Source: Actinomycetota bacterium (GTDB lineage: Bacteria > Actinomycetota > Coriobacteriia > Anaerosomatales > UBA3086). From it: a stretch of 36,299 nucleotides of DNA. The DNA lies in the NCBI GenBank assembly GCA_027859125.1, contig JAQIBK010000170.1, positions 1-36,299 on the forward strand. The letters are read 5' to 3'. Both the position numbers and the translations under genes were made by a program. The notes under the pieces are model-generated. The model was not told the DNA's origin and ran no database searches. It saw only the letters and a list, made by a program, of their open reading frames with translations. Below are positions 17,876 to 25,966 of this stretch, one piece after another (positions within the stretch are counted from its first letter, which is position 1; every line of letters begins with the position of its first letter).

Positions 17876-20284
17876 CTATCCACGAAGCTCCGCGCCTAGA
17901 TTGCCTGCCACCTTCTTGAGCATACGCTCATACGCCGGAGCAACGTCATCGTCTGAGAGCGTACGATCCGCGGCCCGCCAAGTGAGAGCGATGGCCATGG
18001 ATTTCTTGCCCTCGGGCACACCTGTTCCACGATAGACATCGAACAAGCGGCTGGACTCGAGCAGGTTGCCGCCCGCCTTGCGTATCGCATGCAGCAGGCT
18101 CTCCCCTGCAACGGATTCGTCGACCAGCAGAGCAATATCCATTGTGACCGCCGGCATGCGCGGCACCTCTGTGTACGGGCGAACCTCTTTTGCGGCAGCG
18201 TAGAGCGACTTCAAAGAGAGTTCGAACATGGTCACCGGCGCGTCGACCTCATACGCATCAAGTACCTGCGGATGCACTTCTCCGAGCCAACCGACCATCT
18301 GTCCGCGAACCTGGATCTGCACGCTGCGGCCCGGCTGCAGGAATGGCAACCCCGTCGCCACTGTGCGCCAACCCTCCACGCCCAACTCCTCCATGATGCT
18401 CTCGACGACGCCCTTTCCGTCAAAGAAGCCCAGCTCTACCTCCGGCTCATTCCACTGGGCACGATTCCAGGAACCCGCCAACGCAACTGCGAGAGTCTCT
18501 GTCTCCCGGGCCTGTGCCTTGCCCATGGTGCCCACGTAGGTAGCACCGATCTCGTAGAGGTGCACATCTGGATTTCCTCGGCGGAGGTTGTAGGAGACGG
18601 AACGCAGGAGACCGGCCGCCAACGTGTGCCGCATGACCGCCTGCTCGCCCGACATCGGATTGATGAGCTCGACCGGGACATGACCTTCCGGCACAGGTAT
18701 GCGCAAGCGCTCGGCATCTTCGGGGTCGATGAACGAGTACGTCATGGTCTCGTTGAGACTACCGGCGCGCAGCACGTGGCCGACTCGCTCCCGCCACCGC
18801 TGCACCGAGTTGAGTCCTCCCGCACGGCCGGCAGGTAGTGTGGACTGCACGCGCTCCATTCCCCATACCCTCACGACCTCCTCGACCAGATCGATCTCTC
18901 GCTCGAGATCCGGTCGGAAAGTGGGGACCTGAACGGTAAGGACGTCCTCGCCCTCGACGGTCAAGCCAAGACGCGCCAGTATCGCGCTCATCTCGGCGGA
19001 GGGGATGTCAGTTCCCAGCACCTTGTTCGCATATCCAACACGCAAAGTGAGAGGTCTGGGCTCTGATACGACCGGATATTCGTCGATCACGCCCGGAGCG
19101 ACTTCGCCACCGGCCACTTCAGCGAACAGCGCCGCCGCGCGATCGAGCGCAGCGATGCAACCTGCAGGATCGACACCACGCTCGAAGCGAGTGGACGCCT
19201 CGGAGATCAGCGCCAGCGAGCGGCTAGTATGCGAGACGTTGGGGCCGTCGAAAGACGCCGCCTCGAGCAGGATGTTCACAGTGGAGTCGGTCACCTCCGT
19301 GCTGAGCCCGCCCATGACGCCACCGAGCGCGACCGGTCCGCTTGGATCGGTGATCATGCACATCTCAGTGTTGAGCGCGCGATCCTGGTCGTCGAGCGTC
19401 ACCAGGTGCTCGCCAGACGTGGCCCGCCTCACATGGATGTGCGCCTTGCCGTCCGTATCGACCGCCAGCGTGTCGGCGTCGAAGGCGTGGAGAGGCTGTC
19501 CCAGCTCGTACATCACGTAGTTGGTGACGTCGACCACGTTGCTGACCGACCGCGAACCGGCAGCGGTCACACGCTCCGCGAGCCACTCCGGCGACGGACC
19601 GACCTTGACGTTGCGAATGAGCCTGGCCGTATATCGCGGGCACAGGTCTTGGTCGGCGATGGTCACACGGACGGAATCCGCGATGGGCGCGCCCACCTCG
19701 TCCGGTATCGACGCGGGAACGGATGCCTTGCGACTCGTGATGGCGCCCACCTCGCGTGCAACGCCCGCCATGGACAAGCAGTCGGGTCGGTTGGGCGTGA
19801 CCTCCAGCTCGATCACGGTATCGGACATCTGGTGGTACTCCGCGAACGGGGTACCGATCGGTGCGTCTGCTGGAAGGATCATGAGCCCGTCGGCGTCAGT
19901 ACCGAGTCCAAGCTCGATCGCCGAGCAGTTCATGCCCATGCTGACAACTCCACGCAGCTTGGCCTTCTTGATCTTCATACCGTTGGGGAGCTCCGAGCCC
20001 AATGTGGCCACGGGCACCTTGTCGCCAGCCTCGAAGTTCTGAGCCCCGCACACGATCGTGAGGTTCTCATCGGCACCGACGTCAACGGTGGTCACCCAGA
20101 GCTTGTCGGCTTCGGGATGCTTCTCTCGTGTGACGATCTGTCCGACGAAGACGCCGTCAAGCGCCTCCCCCGTCGTGTGCACGGCCTCTACGGCCGTACC
20201 TGTCATGTCGAGCAGATCCTTGAACTCGCCCAGAGGCAGGTCCACATCCACAAGTTCCTTGAGCCACTTCATCGAGACGCGCAT
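17876..20284 (-). CDS. pheT: Phenylalanyl-tRNA synthetase beta subunit
   Basis: Forms the alpha2-beta2 enzyme that charges tRNA-Phe. Domain order is as expected for the long bacterial form: N-terminal EMAP/OB-fold tRNA-binding region (about 40-150, CGAQNFEAGDKVPVATLG), B3/B4 editing domain, B5 domain, catalytic-like core and the C-terminal ferredoxin-fold anticodon-binding domain (about 705-800). 802 aa is full length. AAAGGAC lies upstream of the ATG, 48 bp after pheS. No hairpin separates its stop from the argC promoter. Confidence 0.97.
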   Translation of the reverse strand: MRVSMKWLKELVDVDLPLGEFKDLLDMTGTAVEAVHTTGEALDGVFVGQIVTREKHPEADKLWVTTVDVGADENLTIVCGAQNFEAGDKVPVATLGSELPNGMKIKKAKLRGVVSMGMNCSAIELGLGTDADGLMILPADAPIGTPFAEYHQMSDTVIELEVTPNRPDCLSMAGVAREVGAITSRKASVPASIPDEVGAPIADSVRVTIADQDLCPRYTARLIRNVKVGPSPEWLAERVTAAGSRSVSNVVDVTNYVMYELGQPLHAFDADTLAVDTDGKAHIHVRRATSGEHLVTLDDQDRALNTEMCMITDPSGPVALGGVMGGLSTEVTDSTVNILLEAASFDGPNVSHTSRSLALISEASTRFERGVDPAGCIAALDRAAALFAEVAGGEVAPGVIDEYPVVSEPRPLTLRVGYANKVLGTDIPSAEMSAILARLGLTVEGEDVLTVQVPTFRPDLEREIDLVEEVVRVWGMERVQSTLPAGRAGGLNSVQRWRERVGHVLRAGSLNETMTYSFIDPEDAERLRIPVPEGHVPVELINPMSGEQAVMRHTLAAGLLRSVSYNLRRGNPDVHLYEIGATYVGTMGKAQARETETLAVALAGSWNRAQWNEPEVELGFFDGKGVVESIMEELGVEGWRTVATGLPFLQPGRSVQIQVRGQMVGWLGEVHPQVLDAYEVDAPVTMFELSLKSLYAAAKEVRPYTEVPRMPAVTMDIALLVDESVAGESLLHAIRKAGGNLLESSRLFDVYRGTGVPEGKKSMAIALTWRAADRTLSDDDVAPAYERMLKKVAGNLGAELRG

Positions 20285-20332
20285 CTCGTTATCGTCCTTT
20301 CGTATTCTGACCCGTCATGCGGCTTCAACCCC

Positions 20333-21397
20333 TTAGAACTGCCGCAGGAATCGCATGTCGCCTTCCACCAGCATCCGCAAGTCGGGGATGCCGTACTTGA
20401 GCGCAGCAATACGCTCCACTCCCATACCGAAAGCGAATCCGTTGAAGCGATCCGTGTCGACGCCCGCATGACCGAAGACGTTGGGATCGACCATGCCGCA
20501 GCCCAGGATCTCGAGCCATCCGGTTCCCTGGCAGAACCGACAGCCTGCGCCATCGCAGATACCGCATGAGACGTCCACCTCTGCAGACGGCTCCGTGAAC
20601 GGGAAGAAGTGCGGACGGAATCGTGTACGACGGCCCTCACCGAATATCGCCTGAACCACGTGGTCGAGCGTGCCTTTGAGGTCTCCGAACGTGATGTTCT
20701 CATCGACCACGATGCCCTCGACCTGCGTGAACATCGGCAGGTGGCTGGGATCGGCGATGTCTCGCCGATAGACCCGACCCGGAGCGATGATGTAGATGGG
20801 AGGGTCGTTCTCCTCCATGGTGCGGATCTGCACCGGACTGGTGTGAGTGCGAAGCAGAACGTCGGACTGTCCCGTTGCCGACACGACGGCGCCTTCGGAC
20901 CTGTCGCGAACGTAGAAGGTGTCGCTGGCCGAGCGCGCGGGATGATGCGGCGTGTGGTTGAGAGCCGTGAAGTTGTAGTACTCCATCTCAACCTCAGGCC
21001 CCTCGGCAACCGTGTAACCCAGGCCTACGAACACCTCAACGATCTCGCGGGTGATCCGTTGGATCAGATGCTGGTGCCCTTGTGCTCGACGTCGACCCGG
21101 GAGCGTGACGTCCAAAGCTCCGGCATCCATGCGCTCCTGGAGCTCAGTCGCCTCGAGCTCGCTCTTGCGCGAATCGAGAGCAGCCTCGAGTGCCCGCCTC
21201 ACCTCGTTGGAGGTCTTTCCGACAGTAGGTCGCTCCTGGGCTGACAGCGAGCCGAGCCCGCGCAAGACGCCGGTCAGCGAACCTTTCTTGCCCAGATAGG
21301 CGACGCGCACGTCACTCAGCGCTGACGTATCCTGTGCCGACGAAATATCGGTGAGTGCGCGTTCGCGCAACTCATGCAGTTCCTCTACAACTCCCAT
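20333..21397 (-). CDS. pheS: Phenylalanyl-tRNA synthetase alpha subunit
   Basis: Catalytic subunit of PheRS, activating phenylalanine. The N-terminal coiled coil (LHELRERALTDI onward) is followed by the class II core: HPARSASDTFYV, the cysteine-containing CGICDGAGCRFCQGTGW common in Gram-positive PheS, and motif 3 GMGVERIAALKYGIPDLR. The ATG at 21397, with GGAGAGG just upstream, gives 354 aa; the ORF-track ATG at 21538 lies in the T-box leader and is spurious. The gene ends with TAA. Confidence 0.97.
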   Translation of the reverse strand: MGVVEELHELRERALTDISSAQDTSALSDVRVAYLGKKGSLTGVLRGLGSLSAQERPTVGKTSNEVRRALEAALDSRKSELEATELQERMDAGALDVTLPGRRRAQGHQHLIQRITREIVEVFVGLGYTVAEGPEVEMEYYNFTALNHTPHHPARSASDTFYVRDRSEGAVVSATGQSDVLLRTHTSPVQIRTMEENDPPIYIIAPGRVYRRDIADPSHLPMFTQVEGIVVDENITFGDLKGTLDHVVQAIFGEGRRTRFRPHFFPFTEPSAEVDVSCGICDGAGCRFCQGTGWLEILGCGMVDPNVFGHAGVDTDRFNGFAFGMGVERIAALKYGIPDLRMLVEGDMRFLRQF

Positions 21398-21740
21398 GAC
21401 ACCTCTCCGTGAACTCGGTTCCTGAAGGCCTGCTTCACAACCAGAAAGGAACCGACACTCGTCACCCGGCAGATACTGCCGAGGACGGGAATCGGTTCCC
21501 GCGGTACCACCTCGATTGGCCTGTTCGCACAGACCCACTCGTTGCGCCGTACTTGCGACGCGCCCGGTCTCTCACACCGTGCAGTCCCTTTATCGGGGGA
21601 TCCGGCTCACCTACTGGGCATCTCGCCGTTCAGCTCGCTGCTGATGGAGTGAACCGTCCACACCGCTCTCGCGAGACCCTTGCAGTCAGAAGGGGGCTCT
21701 CCCTGTAGCGATCGCACCTTGTGTGAGCGTATCTCCGTCA
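21398..21740 (-). ncRNA. T-box riboswitch (pheST leader, specifier UUC)
   Basis: The leader senses uncharged tRNA-Phe and controls pheST by transcription termination. The hallmark AGGTGGTACCGCG lies at 21500-21512. Stem I can be drawn: GACGGAG (complement of 21733-21739) pairs with CUCCAUC (21643-21649) with one mismatch, then a specifier loop containing UUC (21651-21653) followed by A, and above it CACAC/GUGUG. UUC is a Phe codon, matching the downstream genes. A stem III-like GGTGTGAGAGACC precedes the T-box. The terminator alternative is listed separately. Confidence 0.93.
21448..21499 (-). terminator. T-box terminator hairpin
   Basis: GGAACCGA and TCGGTTCC close a long hairpin that contains an inner CGGCAG-ATA-CTGCCG stem; in the RNA direction it is followed by TTTCTGG. 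The 5' arm overlaps the end of the T-box sequence, so it competes with the antiterminator. Confidence 0.8.
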
Positions 21741-21744
21741 TTGC

Positions 21745-21750
21745 ATTATC
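21745..21750 (-). promoter_or_regulatory. Possible -10 box for the pheST leader
   Basis: GATAAT read leftward, positioned so that transcription would begin right at the 5' strand of T-box stem I. I see no good -35 at the right distance. Confidence 0.4.
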
Positions 21751-21833
21751 GTGCTCAATTGGTTCGCTAGTGTACCACCAGCGGAGCGCCCGCACCACAG
21801 ATCAGGAGCCGGTCAACCCAAAGAGTGCATGCG

Positions 21834-22334
21834 TCAGCGCGTCTGTTCGGCGTCCACATAGATCGTCATGCGCACGTAGTCGCCCTCGAGGTCATTGCCG
21901 GCAGTCGCCGGCAGCCCGACCTCGAAGCTCAACTCCTCGCTCTTGCCCGCGCCCACGGTCACAGGAAGCGTGCGCAGCGCACTCATGGCACCGTCGTAAA
22001 CCTCTCGCTCGCCGTGAAGAACCCGCACTGTGAGCGAGTTGTAGAAGTCTGTGATGCCCATCTTCTTGGCGCCGGTCACCACGGCATCCACAACCAGGGT
22101 CCCGTCGTTGACGATCTTCATGGTCCGCGTCGCCGTACCACCGGGAGCCAGACCATCGATGGACAGAGCAGAGGTGGCCGGGATCGAGCTCAGATCCACT
22201 GTCCCCGCTCGAATCACGTTGTCGGGTATCTGCGTCTGCGCCGTGAAGTACGCACTCGCCGTCCCAACAAGTACAGCGAATAGGATTCCCAACGCAAGAA
22301 CGAATGCGCGCTTGTACCGAACTATCCAGCTCAT
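21834..22334 (-). CDS. TasA/camelysin-family secreted protein
   Basis: A 166-residue exported protein with one N-terminal hydrophobic helix (about 10-28) ending in TASAYFTAQT, the form of signal cleaved in TasA/CalY-type proteins. The following DNVIRAGTVDL and LAPGGTATRTMKIVNDGTL match the conserved start and beta-sandwich strands of that family, which includes biofilm fibre subunits and surface proteins. The ATG at 22334 has GGAAGGAC upstream; the ORF-track ATG at 22373 adds residues ahead of the ribosome site. No SipW-type signal peptidase or sortase gene lies nearby. A fibre-forming role is possible but cannot be shown from sequence; its placing between rplT and the pheST T-box is odd. Confidence 0.72.
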   Translation of the reverse strand: MSWIVRYKRAFVLALGILFAVLVGTASAYFTAQTQIPDNVIRAGTVDLSSIPATSALSIDGLAPGGTATRTMKIVNDGTLVVDAVVTGAKKMGITDFYNSLTVRVLHGEREVYDGAMSALRTLPVTVGAGKSEELSFEVGLPATAGNDLEGDYVRMTIYVDAEQTR

Positions 22335-22455
22335 GTCAGCGTCCTTCCACGCCCGCCGAGGGGTGGCTCCCAATGTTCACGGCATCCCGCCGTCTCAAGG
22401 GAGTGTGCCTCCAGGCGCTTACCGACAACAGACCAGAATCCGACCACAGGACGCA

Positions 22456-22486
22456 CGAAGGGCTCCGCATGGTGCGAAGCCCTTCG
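22456..22486 (-). terminator. Hairpin after rplT
   Basis: CGAAGGGCTCCGCA-TGG-TGCGAAGCCCTTCG, a 14-bp stem with one mismatch on + that becomes a G-U pair in the rplT transcript. It lacks a clear U-run. It is the likely end of infC-rpmI-rplT or a processing point before the TasA-like gene. Confidence 0.5.
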
Positions 22487-22508
22487 TCGAAGTCGAGTTG
22501 GTGCCGTG

Positions 22509-22868
22509 TTACGCGGAGATGGCCGTCTTCGCCTTCTCGACGAGCGCTGCAAAGGAAGCCGGATCGTTCACTGCCATGTCAGCGAGGACCTTGCGGTCCA
22601 GACCGATCTCGGCAACGTTCAGACCATGCATGAACTGGGAATAGGACATCCCGCTCAAACGAGCTCCAGCGTTGATACGCGTGATCCAGAGGCGACGAAT
22701 CTCACGCTTCTTGGTGCGACGATCGCGATACTCGTACTGCAGTGAGTGCTGAACCTGCTCTTTGGCAGCACGATAGGAACGGCTCTTCGCGCCGTAATAA
22801 CCCTTGGCACGAGTAAGTACTGTCTTGCGCTTCTTCTTGGCAGATACTGCGCGTTTCACTCTAGGCAT
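22509..22868 (-). CDS. rplT: Ribosomal protein L20
   Basis: Large-subunit assembly protein binding 23S rRNA. The basic N-terminus ([15 protein letters not shown]) and the [21 protein letters not shown] region are characteristic; 119 aa is full length. It lies 44 bp after rpmI, with GGAG before the ATG. In several bacteria L20 represses its own operon by binding the infC leader, which is relevant to the leader described at 23709-23915. Confidence 0.97.
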   Translation of the reverse strand: MPRVKRAVSAKKKRKTVLTRAKGYYGAKSRSYRAAKEQVQHSLQYEYRDRRTKKREIRRLWITRINAGARLSGMSYSQFMHGLNVAEIGLDRKVLADMAVNDPASFAALVEKAKTAISA

Positions 22869-22912
22869 TGTCGTTCACTCCTGTCATTCCTACGGTCTCT
22901 AGAAGCGTCGGA

Positions 22913-23110
22913 CTAGCCGATGCCAAGATTCTTCTTGATCACTCTTGTGTCGCTCTTGTGCACGAGAGAATCGGCACGGAACGCACGCTTGCGCTTCGGG
23001 CTCTTCTTCTCGAGGATATGGCTCTTGAACGCGTTGGCGCGCTTGATCTTGCCGCTACCGGTGAGCTTGAACCGCTTCGCGGTACCCTTGTGTGTCTTCA
23101 TCTTCGGCAT
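22913..23110 (-). CDS. rpmI: Ribosomal protein L35
   Basis: Small basic large-subunit protein of 65 aa, starting [20 protein letters not shown], which is the family signature. The ORF track begins 15 codons earlier inside the end of infC; I chose the ATG at 23110 because GGGAGAT precedes it and the length then matches the family. It follows infC by 13 bp. Confidence 0.97.
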   Translation of the reverse strand: MPKMKTHKGTAKRFKLTGSGKIKRANAFKSHILEKKSPKRKRAFRADSLVHKSDTRVIKKNLGIG

Positions 23111-23123
23111 TGGTCTATCTCCC

Positions 23124-23687
23124 TTATTCCGAAGCCTCGACGGCCTGTTCGCCATCCTCGTGCTTCTCGTCCTTCTTTTTCAGCGGCTGCAGCATCATGA
23201 GCATGTTGCGACCCTCGAGCCTTGGCTGACTCTCGATGATCGCCTGATCGACGACCTCTCCAGCAAGACGCTCGAGAATGCTCAGACCACGTTCAGCATG
23301 TGCCATCTCACGACCACGGAACATGATCGTGACCTTGACCCTGGCGCCTGCTTCCAGGAAGCGAAGCACGTGCTTCTTCTTGGTCTGGTAGTCATGCTCG
23401 TCGATCTTGGGCCGAAACTTGATCTCTTTGATCTCGACCTTGGTCTGGTGCTTGCGCGCCTTCTTGGCCTTCATCTCCTGCTCGTACTTGAACTTGCCGA
23501 AATCCATGATGCGGCACACAGGAGGATCCGCACCCGGGGCAACCTCGACCAAGTCGAGGTTCTGGTCATCAGCGATCCGCTGTGCATCAACGGTCTCGAA
23601 GATCCCCAGCTGGGATCCGTCAACTCCGATGAGCCTCACTCGTGGAACGCGAATACGCTCGTTGATCCGGGGATCGTCTGCGCTAAT
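23124..23687 (-). CDS. infC: Translation initiation factor IF-3 (probable AUU start)
   Basis: Binds the 30S subunit, keeps it free of 50S and checks the start codon. Both domains are present: N-terminal [15 protein letters not shown], the linker [15 protein letters not shown], and the C-terminal [16 protein letters not shown]. The ORF track starts at an ATG at 23708, but the first codons there encode a perfect GGAGGTGA seven bases before an ATT at 23685-23687. IF-3 genes in other bacteria start with AUU, used for self-control, and the protein then begins right before the conserved PRINERIR. I therefore place the start at the AUU; ATG 23708 (with AGGGGGG upstream) or GTG remains possible. First gene of infC-rpmI-rplT. 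Confidence 0.93.
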   Translation of the reverse strand: MSADDPRINERIRVPRVRLIGVDGSQLGIFETVDAQRIADDQNLDLVEVAPGADPPVCRIMDFGKFKYEQEMKAKKARKHQTKVEIKEIKFRPKIDEHDYQTKKKHVLRFLEAGARVKVTIMFRGREMAHAERGLSILERLAGEVVDQAIIESQPRLEGRNMLMMLQPLKKKDEKHEDGEQAVEASE

Positions 23688-23694
23688 GGGCACT

Positions 23695-23702
23695 TCACCT
23701 CC
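23695..23702 (-). promoter_or_regulatory. Ribosome binding site that decides the infC start
   Basis: GGAGGTGA on the - strand, seven bases before the candidate AUU start codon and inside the longer ATG reading frame. It is the strongest SD in the region, which argues that the upstream ATG is not the main start. Confidence 0.65.
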
Positions 23703-23708
23703 ATACAT

Positions 23709-23915
23709 CGCCGGCCCCCCTGAAGGAGCACGACATGGCCTTCAATAACAAAAATCCCGACGGCTATGGCCGACGGGATGCATTCAGGGAGCCTCAAGTG
23801 AGGACCTGAATCCGCTCGACCATGCAGCTGCACTTCTGGCGCCGCTAGGTGGGGACCCTACTTCAAGACCCGCACACGGGCGGGGTCCCACTTCATCTAT
23901 ATGCAGTTGTACAGC
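23709..23915 (-). ncRNA. infC leader RNA with attenuator structure
   Basis: About 200 bases without a gene between the predicted start of transcription and infC. In RNA order it has a small ATGCAG/CTGCAT hairpin, a long GTGGGACCC/GGGTCCCCAC stem with an inner CCCG/CGGG, a nested ATTCAGG-CCTCA/TGAGG-CCTGAAT hairpin, then an intrinsic terminator, then the infC SD. A terminator between promoter and gene implies transcription attenuation. In other bacteria this operon is controlled by L20; the ligand here is inferred. Confidence 0.65.
23754..23779 (-). terminator. Intrinsic terminator inside the infC leader
   Basis: In RNA order: ATCCCGTCGGC, loop CATA, GCCGTCGGGAT, then TTTTGTTATT. The stem has one mismatch and is followed by a real U-run, the clearest intrinsic terminator of the window. 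It lies upstream of infC, so it must be conditional, or it may also end thrS read-through. Confidence 0.8.
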
Positions 23916-23921
23916 CTGCAT

Positions 23922-23951
23922 AGTATAGGTGCGTACCGTCGGCTTGTCCAA
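23922..23951 (-). promoter_or_regulatory. infC operon promoter
   Basis: TTGGAC (23946-23951), 18-base spacer, TATACT (23922-23927), leftward. It begins about 20 bases after the thrS stop codon and upstream of the leader hairpins. Confidence 0.7.
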
Positions 23952-23973
23952 TCAGGGCTGCATCCTCGTCCGA

Positions 23974-25887
23974 TCAGTCCTTGGCGAGAACCAAACGAAT
24001 GAAGTCGTCCACGCTCATCGCACCGATGTCGCCCTGTGTGCGCTCTCGAACGGATACACCGTCGGACTCGACCTCGTTGTCGCCGATCACGAGCATGTGG
24101 GGCACTTTCTGCTGCTGCGCTTTCGCGATCTTGACGCGCATTGGCTCGCGATCGGCCGAAACATCGACACGGACCCCCGCGGCCTCGAGACGCGCCTTGA
24201 CACTCTCCACATGCTCAAGGTGACGGTCCGCGATCGGGATGATCGTGGCCTGCACCGGCGCGAGCCATATCGGGAACGCGCCCGCATAGTGCTCGATCAG
24301 AATGCCAAAGAAACGCTCCATGCTGCCCAGTATCGTTCGGTGCAGCATGAAAGGACGAGCCTCGTCGTTCTCGGCCGTGCGATAGGTCAGGTCGAAACGC
24401 TCGGGGAAGTTGAAGTCGACCTGGATCGTGGAGCACTGCCACGTACGCCCAATGGCATCACGCAGCTTGATGTCGATCTTGGGACCGTAGAAGGCACCGT
24501 CGCCCTCGTTGATCTCGTAGTCCAGACCACGCTCGGCGCAAGCCGCCTTGAGCGAATCAGTGGCCAGGTCCCACATGGCGTCCTCGCCGATGGACTTCTC
24601 GGGTCGTGTGGAGATCTCGGCGGTATAGGTGAAGTCGAACACCTCGGTGAAGACGTACTCCACGAGCTCGAGCATCTTCACTACCTCGCTCTGCACCTGA
24701 TCCTCCATACAGAAGATGTGCGCGTCGTCCTGCGTGAAGCCGCGGGCCCTGAGCAGTCCATGGACCACACCTGACATCTCGTGGCGATAGACCGTACCGA
24801 ACTCGAACATACGCATGGGAAGATCGCGGTAGGAGCGCACGTCGTTGTCGTAGATCATGACGTGACCCGGGCAGTTCATGGGCTTCACTGCGTACTCGTT
24901 CACCTTGCCGTCGCCCTCGTCGATCTCAAAGAAGTACATGTTCTCTTTGTAGAAGTCATAGTGCCCGGAGATCTTCCAGACGTCGGCCTTGTAGATATGT
25001 GGCGTGATCGCCTCGACGTAGCCTCGCTTGTAGAGCACGTCGCGCAGCCATTCCTGCAGAAGGCGCAGCACGCGAGCACCCTTGGGATGATAGAGAGGCA
25101 GACCTGCGCCGGCGATCTCATGGAACGAGAAGAGGTCGAGTTCCTTGCCCAGCTTGCGATGGTCCCGACGCTCGGCCTCCTCGATACGCGTCAGATGCGC
25201 CTCAAGGTCCTTCTTGTTGAACCAAGCGGTGCCGTAGATGCGCTGCAGCATTGTGCGATCCGAATCACCGCGCCAGTAGGCTCCGGCGACCTTCATGAGC
25301 TTGAACGCCCCGATGCGACCGGTGTGCGGCACGTGGGGTCCACGACAGAGGTCGGTGAAGTTGCCCTGGTTGTAGATGGAGATGATCTCGCCCTCAGGCA
25401 GATCCTCGATGAGCTCACGCTTGTATGGCTGACCGTCGAAAGCGTCCCATGCCTCCAGCTTGTCGAGCTCGCCGCGGTCGAACGGCAACTCCTCGGCCAC
25501 GATCTCACTCATGCGCTCCTCGATCGCCGAGAGATCCTCGGGCGTGAAGGGGCGCTCGACATCGAAATCGTAGTAGAAGCCGTCCTCGATGGACGGACCG
25601 ATACCGAACTTGGTCATTGGGAACAGCGAAGCGACGGCCTCGGCCAGAACGTGCGCTGTCGAGTGACGCAGGATATGAAGGGCCTCGGGACTCCGGTCCG
25701 TGATGATCTCAACCGCAGCTCCATCGGCCACCACATGGTTGACGTCGACCATTGCGCCGTCGATCTTGCCCGCAAGCGCAGCCTGCGCCAGGCGTGGACC
25801 GATCGCTCCGGCAACGTCCAGAATCGTCGCACCCTCGGGAACCTGCTTCTCGCTCCCGTCTGGCAACCTCACCGTGATCTCGACCAT
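23974..25887 (-). CDS. thrS: Threonyl-tRNA synthetase
   Basis: Charges tRNA-Thr. Order of domains: TGS (EITVRLPDGSEKQVPEG), the editing domain with HSTAHVLAEAV, the class II catalytic core with the zinc cysteine in KPMNCPGHVMIYD and motif 3, and the C-terminal anticodon-binding domain (APVQATIIPIADRH). I use the ATG at 25887; an ATG at 25896 is equally in frame but lies only two bases from GAGGAG. About 637 aa is normal. Unlike many Gram-positive thrS genes, no T-box consensus is seen upstream. Confidence 0.96.
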   Translation of the reverse strand: MVEITVRLPDGSEKQVPEGATILDVAGAIGPRLAQAALAGKIDGAMVDVNHVVADGAAVEIITDRSPEALHILRHSTAHVLAEAVASLFPMTKFGIGPSIEDGFYYDFDVERPFTPEDLSAIEERMSEIVAEELPFDRGELDKLEAWDAFDGQPYKRELIEDLPEGEIISIYNQGNFTDLCRGPHVPHTGRIGAFKLMKVAGAYWRGDSDRTMLQRIYGTAWFNKKDLEAHLTRIEEAERRDHRKLGKELDLFSFHEIAGAGLPLYHPKGARVLRLLQEWLRDVLYKRGYVEAITPHIYKADVWKISGHYDFYKENMYFFEIDEGDGKVNEYAVKPMNCPGHVMIYDNDVRSYRDLPMRMFEFGTVYRHEMSGVVHGLLRARGFTQDDAHIFCMEDQVQSEVVKMLELVEYVFTEVFDFTYTAEISTRPEKSIGEDAMWDLATDSLKAACAERGLDYEINEGDGAFYGPKIDIKLRDAIGRTWQCSTIQVDFNFPERFDLTYRTAENDEARPFMLHRTILGSMERFFGILIEHYAGAFPIWLAPVQATIIPIADRHLEHVESVKARLEAAGVRVDVSADREPMRVKIAKAQQQKVPHMLVIGDNEVESDGVSVRERTQGDIGAMSVDDFIRLVLAKD

Positions 25888-25918
25888 GTGAATCATCACT
25901 CCTCGGCTAAACAAAGCA

Positions 25919-25940
25919 CCCCGCCCTTGTGCGGGCGGGG
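25919..25940 (-). terminator. Terminator between zinc-ribbon gene and thrS
   Basis: CCCCGCCC, six-base loop, GGGCGGGG, then TGCTTTGTTTAG in the leftward direction. A perfect 8-bp GC-rich stem with an interrupted T-run, placed 31 bp upstream of thrS. Confidence 0.65.
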
Positions 25941-25966
25941 CGACGGTGAACACTCCCGGCCCAGTA

